Positions 25,756 through 36,974 of a DNA stretch of 64,000 nucleotides are shown here, in pieces. The notes beneath the pieces were generated by a model. The model was not told the origin of the DNA. It was given only the letters and a program-made list of their open reading frames with translations, and did no database searches. This DNA is from Coriolopsis trogii (lineage: Eukaryota; Basidiomycota; Agaricomycetes; Polyporales; Polyporaceae). The stretch's first letter is position 1, and each line of letters begins with the position of its first letter. Position numbers and translations under genes: made by a program. The DNA lies in NCBI GenBank assembly GCA_020543525.1, contig JAHYIO010000036.1:682001-746000 (forward strand), written 5' to 3'.

Positions 25756-27874
25756 TGTCCACTCAGCTCGACGAATCCTTTGGTGCCGTGCTGGTGGGGA
25801 CGTACTTTGGGACCATGTACGTCAATCCATGTCTGGCGTGCTCACCTTGCTCACCTCGCACAATAGGTTGTATGGGTTCACATTGCATCAAGCCTACCGA
25901 TATACTCGCCTCTCGCCTAACGATACCTTGTTCATAAAACTAGTGGTATGTTTCCATCTTCCCTGTGTATGCCACAGTTCTCCACACTGACGGCTACGAA
26001 AGGTGTCCGCCGTGTTGTGCGTACCTATTTCTTATCGGTTCACTGCATTCTCTCCCTAACCCTTCCTTACCAGATTATTTGAGACAGTTCACACAATTCA
26101 ATGCATGCACATCGGGTATGGGAACTAAGACATAATGCGAAGGACGTCTCTCACGCAGTAGCCGTCCAGGTACTACTACCTCGTCACCAATTACTTCAAC
26201 CCTGAAGCTCTAGGTAACGGAGTGTGGTCCATCGACGTACGTATGATCTTATACATCGTGCATTGAAGCTCGCTGATCACATATGCTACTAGCTGATCCC
26301 GATGTCAGCGGTATGTTGTTTTCCCTCTCCGCCCCATTTGAAGTTATTCAGTTACGTCTTGGGCAGGGGTTGGTGATCATCACTTCCCAAATGTACGTTA
26401 CGACCCCCATAGCATACGCTATTTGGTTGGCTCATTTACCTGCTAGATTTTTCGTTTGGCGTGTCTACAAGTGTGAGTAGTCCGTAGTGAGGTTGTATAT
26501 TCGGCTCACAAACATCGAAATCCAGTTGGCAAGAAATACCAACTCCTCGTCATCGCGGTGGTATGCTGTTTATCCTTTCCTCTTATCTTTAAGGCTCACA
26601 CAACTCCTAGGTGTGTCTACTCGTCGTAGAGCTTGGTGTGTGATTCCCTATGAACGTTGTCCATGTATACTCAGAATTCTGACATGCAACATATAGTGTT
26701 CTTGACAGGTATGTTCGTGCCAGCCAATGCATGCAACCAGGGCTAACTATGGCGCTCAGCTGCGACCGCGGAAACGTAGGTCTATACTCGAGGTGTACCA
26801 ACATTCCATACTGAAATACTCAAAGGTTCATTCAGCATACCTTCGTCAAATTCGAACGTATTACGGTCCGTCAATCGTTACCTCTGCACGATTTCTCACT
26901 GCTCTGACTAATTGCCGATCGAACTCTAGTGGCTGATTGGAGCAGGCTTTGGTGTCGCGTCCCTCGCTGACACGATTCTCACCACCGCGCTCATCATCAC
27001 TCTTCGCCAGAGTCGTACTGGGTTCAAAAGGTCAGTCTGAGCTGGTGGACGGGCATCTCGATCACGTACTGACTGTCGTCGTATATAGAACTGACAGTGT
27101 CATTGAGATCCTGATCCTCTATGCTGTTACGACCGGTAAGTACACTCAGGCTGGTATACAATCGGGGCTCATACTGATGCGAGTGTTCATCAGGACTGCT
27201 CACGACGTACGTTTCAATATGTATGCTGTTCTCTATTTATTTGACTACAATTTGTGTTATACAGGGTGTTCAACATCCTGACATTCATCTTTGTGAGTTT
27301 AGAAATGTGGCTTGACGTTACCGTATAGACCTCTCATGTTACTCACAGTCCATCGCCTTTGACAACAACGTGTACATTGCCTTCGATATCGCAGCTTCTA
27401 AGCGTACGCCGCTACCCCATCGTTGCTCAGACATTTTATGACTAACATACACCAATAGTCTACGCTACCTCGCTCTTGGCCGCGTGAGTCCCCAGACGAG
27501 TCGAACCGTGCCATCCCACTGATGCCTCAGCGATTCCACCAGCCTCAACGCACGTCACTCCATCGGGAACAAGTCCTCGGGCGTGTCCACCGTGTTCGGG
27601 ACCACCAGAGTCGGCCAAAGCGAGAGCAACCACAGCACCAACATCTCTGACCGGCTGCGGGTCGGACAGGTGCGTGGCCGTTTCACCCGCCTGAGGTGTC
27701 ACTCGCCCCGTCCGCCACATTGACTGTGCGTCATTCGGCCCACGATCCTAGCTGCCCCCGGTGAACACGTTCCACATGGACACCGACCTCCAAGAGTTTG
27801 CCCCGACCAAATCCGATCACGCCGCTCGGGCCGTCGGATACGGGGATGAAGGGAGTGAACGCACCAGCGTCTGA
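25756..27874 (+). CDS. DUF6534 family multi-pass membrane protein (copy B)
   Basis: Gene of about fourteen exons. It begins MSTQLDESFGAVLVGTYFGT and continues LYGFTLHQAYRYTRL after an intron that splits the methionine codon. It has the family's features in order: YYYLVTNYFNPEAL with GVWSID, several hydrophobic helices, LIGAGFGVASLADTILTTAL, the signature loop TGFKRTDSVIE, and DNNVYIAFDI. A polar tail contains STSLNARHSIG and ends at TGA 27872-27874. Seven or so membrane helices are expected. Function is unknown. Its position, divergent from PKS-2 and next to a reductase, mirrors copy A beside PKS-1 and the A-T-R enzyme, which argues that the PKS and DUF6534 genes were duplicated together. It could serve in export, self-protection or sensing; nothing in the sequence decides. 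Confidence 0.88.
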
Positions 27875-28486
27875 CACAAAAAGCACCGGACGGTCTCTAT
27901 TTATGGACGGATGTCATTCCTTCTTGATCCAGTTGACTATGACCCATTACGAGTCTATGCCTCGCTGCACGTGTACTAAACGTCGATGAATAAATGCACG
28001 ACTTCCGATTGTCGCAACGGAGAAATTCTGTTCCCGATTCTGTTCTCGACTCGGAAGAGTGCCACATCGCGAGTCGCTTCGCACTGATCGAGGACCGTCA
28101 GGTGTGACACAATTCTTCATCTCGAGAACAGAGTCGACGATGACTTCCGCACGCACACGGACGTGAGGAGGGCGCTCGGGTGATGCTTCCTCCAGAACAC
28201 ATTCGGGCGGACTCGCTCTGTCAATCGCTCTCAATCAACAAAGCGTCACGCTCGACGAGACGGCGCGTATCTGAGCCAGGAAGCGGGGAAGGTTTGGCAG
28301 GATGGTCTTTCGATATGACGGCGCAGGCAGGGTCTGACACCGCGCTAGGACGCCCCCGCGACGCGTCGCTCGGCGGAGAAGTTCCAGCAACAGAGCGCGA
28401 AACGTTCGCGAGTCCGGTCTTCCTCTGGCAACGAAATGCGACCGATTACAAGTAGAGTACATCGGGCGGTAAAGACACTCTGGGCC
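27875..28486. other. Intergenic between convergent genes
   Basis: Lies between the 3' ends of DUF6534-B (+) and the reductase (-). No gene recognised. Confidence 0.55.
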
Positions 28487-30076
28487 TCATCCTTCGTGCT
28501 CCAAGAAGCCGGCTGCCCGCCACGCCGCGAGCCACTTGTCCACGATGTCGTCCCCGAGCTCCGGCAGGCACTCGAGCGTCATGCTCGCCGCGCACGCGTG
28601 CTCGGTCGAGACCGCGAGGAACTGCACCATCTCCTTCCCCGGTCGGAATTTGCGCGTGCAGTAGAAGCCCAACAGGATGATCGCTGGGTTTTGCTGCACG
28701 GCCGCGATGTACTCCGCACGCGAGCGCTCTGCGCGTGCACGTAGCACGAGAGAGGAGATCAGAGGGGTGCGGATGCGTACGGGGACGGGGTGAAGGCTCG
28801 GTACGCACGAGAGGGTATCCCCTTGCTGCTTTCGGCGAGCGCACTGAGCCAGGCGTCGTACGGGACGAGCGGGACGCGGAGCCTCTCTGCTACCGATGCA
28901 AACAGGGCCCGCAGGCGAGGCGGCCTGGGGTGGGTGAGGTGCAAGATCTCGTTCGGCGCCGCGCGCATCTCGATGAGGGCTTGCGCTGCGGGGACGTTCG
29001 GCACGAAAGCCGCGTCCTGTCGACCGTTCGTCAGCGGCGGCGCGAGCGCAGACAGCCACAATCAGAGGGGGCAGCAACGTACCCCGTCCACGTCTGGAAG
29101 ACAGCGGGTGAGGTAGGCAGACTTGACGATGGCCGGGAACCACTCGTCCGTGGCCCAGAACCCGCTCTCGTCCCCGCAGATTTGTGCGAGCCGGACGATT
29201 TGGATCGGCAGACTCCTTTCCTGGCTCGCTATCTTCAGAAGCATGTACTCGCCGACCCACTTGGACTCGCCATAGCCAGAGCCCAGGGCTGAAGAAGCTG
29301 GCATAGGTATCTCCGGGACAGGGGTCGGCAGCTCGCAACCTGAGCGGGTCAGCTCGGTCATAGAACGTTCACAGCAGACGAGCGGGCACGTACTTTGGAA
29401 TACGGTTATGGAGCTGATGTACTGAACCTTGGGTGCCTGCACGTATGGAGAGCTGAGTGCGAGGTCCACAAGGTTGCGCAGCCCTTTGAGATACACATCA
29501 AAAGTGTCAACAGGCAAATTGAAGTTGAGGCGCCACGCTGTGAGGTCGGAAACGTTAGCCCGCGACATCTTGACCGCAAAAATAGCTGACCGTTATGGAT
29601 AATCCACGTCACTGAGCCGCGTATCTGTCAATCACGGAGGTGTAAGATGCGCTGGAAGTCGTCTCGGAGAAATGGGGAGAAGTCGAGCTTACTTCTTCGA
29701 GGACGCCCGCTTCTAACCCAAACCCTGGAAGGTCAAGCTGGCCCTCAAGAAGGGAGAGTTTGGGGGAGTGTAGAATGTCCTCGTCGTATCCCCTGGCGCG
29801 GAATGATGCTTCCTGTCTCTCCATCGCGCGGGAGGCGCTTCTATTGAGAGCGTACACCTTCTCGACCGAGTCATCGTTCAGGAGCTTCTCGAGGAGGTCA
29901 GTCCCAAAGTTTCCTGTCGTCCCCGTCACCAGTACCACCTCCTTTCCGTGGCGAGGACGGAGGGAAGAGGGACGAGAGGGAAAGTTGATGCAATAGCGTT
30001 CGGCAAATTTGAGGAGGACTTCGTCCGAGGAAGTGACCGACTGTGCATGGATGATACCTTCACTAAAGTAGAGCAT
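28487..30076 (-). CDS. Stand-alone thioester reductase (truncated A-T-R paralogue)
   Basis: Six exons (30076-29693, 29624-29591, 29537-29394, 29339-29083, 29016-28809, 28728-28487) give 1269 nt and 422 aa. The protein is a Rossmann NAD(P)-dependent reductase domain with TGTTGNFG (51-58) and catalytic YGESK (Tyr210, Lys214). Exons 2-4 (34, 144 and 257 nt) have exactly the lengths of exons 16-18 of the complete A-T-R gene, so this is the same gene family with the adenylation and carrier parts missing. Weak similarity to the carrier-reductase linker continues about 13 codons upstream of the ATG before a stop. No adenylation motif is visible in the next 1.5 kb. All catalytic signatures are intact and no frameshift is needed, so it may work in trans on a carrier-bound substrate. 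Alternatively it is a recent relic. Divergent from the aldehyde dehydrogenase gene. Confidence 0.82.
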
Positions 30077-31618
30077 GTGGAGGAGAGCGTATAGCGGATG
30101 TGAGCAATGGGTCTACTACTCCAAGTTCCGCGTGGACAATTTATGCTTCTGTACAAAGGGCAGGTTCCTCCAGGTTCCCACTCCTGTCGGCATGGAGGGA
30201 AGCTACTGGCACAAAGCTCACAGCGGCTAGTGCACAGTCAACAGGGGTATGCAAAGGTAATACTTGGACCACTTCGGAGGGACAACAGGTTCCGATAAGG
30301 AGCAATATAGCGTATGGGTAGTGTTCGGAGTCCTACTTGTCAGATCATGACTGTGGTTGATGCCCCGACGACACCGGGGAAGAGCGGTATTTGTTCAAAT
30401 GCCTCTTCGGCCACTTCATAATAATGTGGCTATTCCGCCGCTGCTATGTGTCGGAACTTGTGGAGATGGGAGTCGATGCTTGACAAGCAGTCTGTATCTC
30501 CGCCTGTAAGCGCTTGTGTGATTGGATCTGGTGGGCGTAGTGCCTTGACTCGGAGCCTCTATGATAGATGGATGAATTCGCCAGATGCTGGTACGTAGCA
30601 ATACTGAGGGGTTGACAGGGAGGGAGTGGTGCAGACCGGTGCCAGCAGCTAGTGAAGCGTAAGAGTATAGCGGGAGCGTATGTCATTAGGTGGACGCCGG
30701 AAGATGTGTGTTGCGCAGTAAGACGAGAGGTTGAGGATGGATAGCGCGCAAGCCAGGTGAGGGAGGACTAGCGTGGGAAACAATCGAGGCAAGCGAGCGC
30801 TCCAAGTAAACTCTGCAGTTTCCGTTTTGGGGCAGCTCAAAGAGACAGCCAATAGCAGCCAATGCCATCGCTCAGGCAGGTGCGTTGCAAACCTTGGGCA
30901 CCTTCATGCGGGCACCCCGGCGGAATCCCAGTCGTGATATGCTCTGAGAACATGCATGTGCCCTCACCGTCATCTAGGGTCCACGAAGCAAATGTGAAGA
31001 GATAGAACGGGAGTACCTGGAATATGCAACGTCCTTCGCGCCGTCCATCGCGGACAATGACCAAGGACTTCTTGCCGTGCGTGCTCCTCGAGTCCGCCGC
31101 GACGCTTCTGAATGTCCTGACGCTGTGTCGAGACTGGTCGTGAGCAAACATGGAGCAAGAACGATCGAAGGAGGGAAGTGGGATGAAGAAGCGCTTCCTG
31201 CGCGTCACGCACACAGGGGCTATGACACACCGCCAACCATCAAGCAACCGGACAGTCTGCGGGTTGACGGTAGCCCTCAGCGTGGAGGAGCTGCGGCGGG
31301 GCTATGGCCTGCTTCAAGGTTTCCGACATAATGCCGCCGGCCCGATTCATCCAACTTCTTAGGAATGGATATGCAGAGAAGGCAGACGGCGAGTGAGACG
31401 TCTTGCCCTCTCTCGTGCAACATCAGGCCATCACGGACGTTTCGATGCTCTTCTCCTGCTTCACCATCTGTCACCCTGACTGGCCCGTGGCAGAACCTTG
31501 CTCGTGGCCGCCCAACGGCCGGCGAATCCCTGCTAACTTCATATACACAGCGAGCCGTCCCCCACGACATTCGTCCGCACCCCCCTCGTACTCCTCCTTG
31601 TGCTAGGTATCAAACAAC
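30077..31618. other. Intergenic between divergent reductase and aldehyde dehydrogenase
   Basis: About 1.5 kb with no recognised gene. The missing adenylation-thiolation part of the neighbouring reductase was looked for on the minus strand: no A3, A5, A7 or carrier motif was found. Probably holds two divergent promoters. Confidence 0.5.
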
Positions 31619-33929
31619 ATGACCGATCAGTACACTCCGTTGGATGACATCCCAAAGGTGTGCATCCTCACACTCGCTCAAGAAGTCGCTCACTCACTCC
31701 CCCTCACATAGATTCGGGACACGGCACGCGCAGCGTTCTTCTCGGGGAGGACAAAGTCAAATGCCTATCGTAAACAGCAAATCGCCCACCTGGGTTACAT
31801 GATCAAGGACAACGAAGACCGCTGGCAGGAGGCATTGCATCTCGACCTCGGACGTCACCCTCTGGAGACCGCGTTGTGAGTACACTGCGGGAGGCGATGT
31901 CCACGAATTCACATGTTCTCTCAAGTTTCGACTTTGGACCGGTCTACAAGGAGATACGCTATGCTCATGACGGCGTCGACAAATGGACCAAGCCTCAAAG
32001 CGCAGACTTCAACATGGGCTGGTTTGCAATGGGTCCCAAGATGAAGGCGGAGCCGAAGGGCGTCGTACTCATCGTGTCTGCGTTCAACCTCCCCTTGTTT
32101 GTCAGCATGATATCGCTCGTGAGTCGTCTCCTTCTTCCATTCGTCCGGCTGCTCAAGTGCTCTCTCTAGTCCAGCGTGCTTGCAGCAGGTTGCGCCGCTG
32201 TGATCAAACCGTCCGAGGCTACCCCGAACGTGAACAAGTTGATGGCGGAGCTCATTCCCAAGTACCTCGATCCGGAGCTGGTGCAGGTCGTTCAAGGGGC
32301 TGTTCCGGAGACGACCAAGGTCAGTCGACTCTTTTGGAAGTGAAACAGCTGAACTACAACGTGTCGTCTGCTAGATCCTCGAGCTTCGCTGGGATCACAG
32401 TGAGTATCTCGAGTTCGCGCCTTGCACTGCACATGGCTGATAAACCCTCAGTCTTCTTCATAGGTAACGTACAACGCAGAGGTTACCACCTCCACGCCTG
32501 ATCGTGTTCTTCAGGTGGTGCACATGTTGCCCGAGTCATCGCTGCTGCGGCAGCCAAGCATCTCACTCCTTTGACTCTCGAGGTACGAGCATCTGATGCG
32601 ACCCATTGTTTCTGTGCTCACGAGGAAATATCTCATAGCTCGGAGGTACTGTCACGAGGCATTCCAGTTTTATCAAAGCTCAAAGAACTTTGGTGCAGGG
32701 AAGAACCCGGTGTTCGTAGACCCCAAGGTCGACCTCAAGATGACAGCTCGGCGACTTCTGTGGGGACGGACCATCAACACTGGGCAGGTATGCACTTGCC
32801 CGGAGTACGTCCTGATCCCCCATGAGATACACGACGCATTCCTATCAGAGCTCAAGGAAGTGTAAGCGTGGTCTCCATCTCTACCTCCAAATTCACCTCG
32901 TTTATCGTCTCCAACAGCTATCAAACATTCTACCCCGACGGGCCCGAGAAATCAGACTCGTTGTCGCGCATAGTATCTGTGAAGCATACCGCTCGGCTCA
33001 AGAGTCTCTTGGATGCCACCCGGGGTAAAATCGTGCTCGGCGGTCAGATCGACGTCGAAAAGAAGTTCGTGGCGCCAACCGTGGTCGATAACGTGCCCGC
33101 AGACGATTCTCTGATGAAAGAGTAGGTGCGTTTCCTCCATCGTTGCGATAGATTCTAAGGGCCTCCACAGGGAGCTGTTTGGGCCCATATTGCTGGTGCT
33201 CCCTGTCAAGGATGTCGATGAAGCCATCGCTTTCACCAAAACCAGGTTCGTACCCAGACCACAATCAGGCGAGCTTGCGATTCTGAATGTACACGTTACA
33301 GGGAAGAGCACCCCCTTGCGACGTACGTGTTCTCATCCGACAAGAAGTTCAAAGATAAAGGTACTCGTACTCCACTGACCGTCCTCGCATTCGCTCATTC
33401 GTCCTTCTTCAGTCTACGAGAACACAAAGAGCGGCGCGTTCGCCGCGAACGAAACCATCATCACCCCCGGGATTCACGGCGCCCCCGTCGGAGGCGTCGG
33501 GGCGAGCGGCTGTAAGTGCCCCCTCTCCCCTTCTCCTCTCCCTCCCGGACCGCGAAGGACTCAACCCTAGGCGCACAGACGGATACTACAACGGCAAGTG
33601 GGGCTTCGAGCAGTTCTCGCACGTCCGTGCCTCTCTAGACAACCCCGGATGGTACGTCGCGCCCCGCATCCGTATCGCGTCCCGAGAACGCCTGTCGCTC
33701 ACGAACGGATCGCAGGGTGGACTCTGTCGCGATGGCGTGGCGGTTCCCGCCGTACCAGCCCGGGTTCCGGAAGTGGATCGACATGATCTACCCCGCGCTC
33801 CCCGCCCGGCCGAGGACGCTCCCGAACGCGTCTGGGCAGGCCAACAGCAGGCGCGTCTTCTGGCTTGCCTTTGTGCTCGTCGGCCTCTCGTCGCTCTTGC
33901 TGACGCGCAACTCGCCTCTGCTTAGTTGA
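31619..33929 (+). CDS. Fatty aldehyde dehydrogenase-type ALDH with C-terminal membrane anchor
   Basis: Oxidises an aldehyde to an acid with NAD(P). It starts MTDQYTPLDDIPK, and many short exons follow. Family features are the N-terminal RWQEALHLDLGRHPLE, the cofactor-binding FFIGGAHVAR, the general-base glutamate in LTLELGGKNP, and the catalytic cysteine in NTGQVCTCPEY. EELFGP and GGVGASGYG complete the core. LELGGKNP is only restored if a 7-nt exon (32639-32645) is spliced between introns 32583-32638 and 32646-32698. The C-terminus ends with a hydrophobic segment VFWLAFVLVGLSSLLL after a basic stretch, as in class-3 fatty aldehyde dehydrogenases held in the ER or other membranes. It is divergent from the reductase gene; the two could interconvert acid and aldehyde of one metabolite (inference). 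Confidence 0.93.
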
Positions 33930-35371
33930 AGTTGTCGGCCTCGGCCTGGACGTTCTCTGCGATCCCGCGGTCGCGGGATGGGCGTGGTGGCGTGGTGGTG
34001 GACAGGACAGGGGGACAGGGGGGGGCATCTTGGTCTGTGGAGGGGGGCGAGACTCGGCGAGTTCAAGTTGAGACTTGGCGATGATGTGGAACCTTTGGCT
34101 TGACGCTATCGATTGCGCGCATGTGTCGTCCGATCGGACGAGAGTCATCTTCGTTCTTCAGAGCGTTCGTTGATCGTTTGCCAGCTGGACTCGCTTCCGG
34201 TCGACGAGGGGTCCGACTATTATACATATAGGCCTAGGGATAGCGTTGTCCGTAGCATCTTATCGTATTGGAATGATACCTCAGTTTCCTTCGCACCGTC
34301 TCGCAAAGTCTTGCCGACGCGGAGGATAGGAGGGAGGAAGGCCCAGCAAATACGCCGGCGCAGAGAACAAGGGTGTCAACTTGCGGCACGCTACAAATTT
34401 AAACCACTGGCAACCGCACGTTCTGCTTTGCGTTTCAAATGCAAAAAGCGATGGCGAACGAGACGCACCTTCTGGGGATCTCCAGACACTTGTTGACCCC
34501 GTCGTCGACCGCAAGGAGCACAGGGGGTCCGTTGATGGACACTTATACTCGGACTGAGCTGCCAGTGGGGTACCAGGCGCTTTCCGTCGCGACAGCCGAG
34601 ACGCGGTCACAAGTGCGCGTCATCGGGCTTGTCTATGCACACAACTTAGCAGTGTAGCATCTATATAGTTCGTATGGGTTGTAGAAATTCGTATAGGTCA
34701 TAGCTTTAGGGACGGTGAGGCATAGGTTCGAAAGGCGTCCGGAAGGATAAAAGGGAAAGCCGAAGTAAGAACTTACTCTCGGAACCGAAGCGCTCATCCA
34801 GTTCGAATAAGTACTCGATAGGATACGGAATGGGTATCGTGCTGGACCCCTTTCCTCTCCTCGTATGTACTATGCGTGTCATCTTACACCTCCAGTGGTC
34901 ATGTCGCCCCTGGGTTGGCCAACAGCAGCCCTCGAACATTCCTTCTCGAGTCTTGGTCTGAACCGCTGGTGAGAGAGGACTGCCCGTCGGAAAGGGCGAA
35001 GGATGCAGATGCAAGGCTGGAGTGTGAGAGTATGACAATTCGGAAGCATGGCGCAGGCTCGAACGGAACGCGACTACACGCTCACCGCGCACCGACGCGG
35101 GTATCGTAGCGGCCACGCCAGGAGATTGGACGAAGTGCGAGGCTATGGCGGCCCGCTCTGATTACGGGTTGCTGTTGGCGAGGACCAGATGGCGCGCGAG
35201 GGGGGAGAGGCCCAGAGTGGATGACAGAGAAAGTCCAGAGGGAAGATTCGCGAGGCAGGTCCTCAAGATCACTTGTTTTGTCAAGCGTAGCCGACCCTGC
35301 AAAGAGAAAACGGCTTCAGGTCCCGTCGCAAGGCACGAACTGCCGGTACCGCCATCTGGCATCGTCCGAGA
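33930..35371. other. Intergenic between convergent genes
   Basis: Between the 3' ends of the ALDH (+) and the TET/JBP gene (-). No gene recognised. A G-rich stretch (GGACAGGGGGACAGGGGGGG) lies at about 34003-34022, shortly after the ALDH stop. Confidence 0.5.
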
Positions 35372-36974
35372 TTATACGCGTTCACCACGCGCACGCTGAA
35401 TCTCTTCGTAACGAGTGAAAAGCTTCAAGCACTCCTCGACGCGACCCGAGAGGCTCGCATCGAATTCAGCCTTCCCCTCAGGATCGTCCTTGGCAAACTC
35501 GGCCTCAGTTCGCCCACCGTACGCCATCCAGCGCATGAGACCGCCAGCGCAATACTGGGTGAACGACTGCCTCTTCTCTCCAGGCCGGATCGGCAAATTG
35601 CTATGCTCGATAAGCGCGGACGGGAGGCATATGCTCGCGCCGGGAGGGAACTCGATGATGAGCTTCAGAGTATGAAGCACGAGTTGACCGCCATGGCGAG
35701 GGTCGAAGTTACCGAGAGCCGTGATGTGGCACCAGTTACAAGGGTCGTTCGCGGCGTCGGTGTGCGGGAGACACACCGTCCGAGGACCGAAGTTGAACGT
35801 CGCCGCCGGGTAGATGCTGTTCGAAAAGTTGAGTTGAGCTTGGGTATACGGCGCGAAGAGGGGCCGCAGCTGCGTGACCATCTTGTCGTAGACACGCGGT
35901 GCAAACTGGGCGACGATGCCTGCATCACAAGCTCTTAGCGACATGCCCAAAGACAGCTCGGTACAACTCACTGGAACCAAACCCTGCGATGCGCTTCATA
36001 GCGTCGTCGGCGCATAGTGCTGCTAGGGCGTGCTCGTTCTTGGCCGTATTCCGGAGTATACCAGGAGACTACAAACTATCAGCGTCGGCAATGTATTAAC
36101 AACGTCTCAGGGCCCACCTTCTGTCCACCACCGAACGAGAGACCTCGGGCGAGCGTGGCAAAATTGCCCCGCCTGTGATTTTTCTGCTTGCCTGTAAACG
36201 AACATGCCGCGGCGGCTGTCTCCATAGCGCGGGTCGCAGCCTCGGGGACGCCGTCGAAACTGGGAGGACGACCTGCAAGAACGACGAGAATGCGACCATC
36301 TTGGTCGAGAATGATCACAGTGGTGCTAGACGAGAGAATTGTTAACACAAGCATGGGGCTGAAGAGGTCATTGCTCACCGTCCATTCCAGGCGCGATATC
36401 GGTATCCACGCGCACGAAGCGTGTTCACCTTCGAGATACGTGGAGTGCAATTCCCCAGTCGTTTCCCTACAAAGGCGCCATTGGCAAAGGGCAGTAATCG
36501 AGCATCGCAATGCGTCTGGTGAACCTCGCTGTCGTGGACATGACGGGTGAACGACGGCTGTGGCTTGCGTTCGAAGATATCGGCTTTTGCTCCCTGTCTT
36601 GCTTTCCTTCGGCGCGCGGACTTGCCCTTGCGTTGATGGGCCTTGGCGGCCTCCGTTTTCTTGCGTTGGCTCGAGGCGAGTCCGGAGACACTAGAGCTCG
36701 TGCAATCGGGACTTACAGACGGTGATCCGCCTGAGTAAGCGTTGGTGTCCGAGCTATCGTAGTCATCCCGAAGCTTGACATCTACCAGATTATCATCCGA
36801 GAGCCGAAGCATTCCCTCAACTTCCAGAGCGTCGGACGCCTCCACACCAAGATGTGTAAGGGTATCGGCGAGGGTATCAACATCCCACTCATCCAGCCCT
36901 TCGTCGTTGGTGGAGATGACGCGCCGGAGCTCTGCCGGGGTATCAAGGTCGACACGCCAGATCACGTAGTCCAT
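35372..36974 (-). CDS. TET/JBP-like 2OG-Fe(II) dioxygenase (intact copy 3)
   Basis: Four exons (36974-36379, 36325-36118, 36068-35972, 35919-35372) give 1449 nt and 482 aa. The N-terminal third is charged, with a Lys/Arg-rich stretch (KAHQRKGKSARRRKAR) suggesting a nuclear or nucleic-acid-binding role. The C-terminal half has the fungal TET/JBP double-stranded beta-helix signature: HTDAAN (His353, Asp355), ITALGNFDPRHGGQLVL, EFPPGASICLPSALIEHSN (His406) and EKRQSFTQY (Arg417, the 2-oxoglutarate contact). All expected iron and co-substrate residues are present. Members of this family oxidise modified bases such as 5-methylcytosine. In basidiomycetes they are greatly expanded and often linked to KDZ-type DNA transposons. 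No transposase is visible here. Two broken relatives (3830 and 14996) lie in the window. Its 5' flank is a repeat shared with copy 1. Confidence 0.88.

Noticed and set aside
30837..31247. Minus-strand frame as the missing adenylation domain of the reductase
   Set aside because: No A3, A5, A7 or carrier motif; sequence unrelated to the A-T-R gene.
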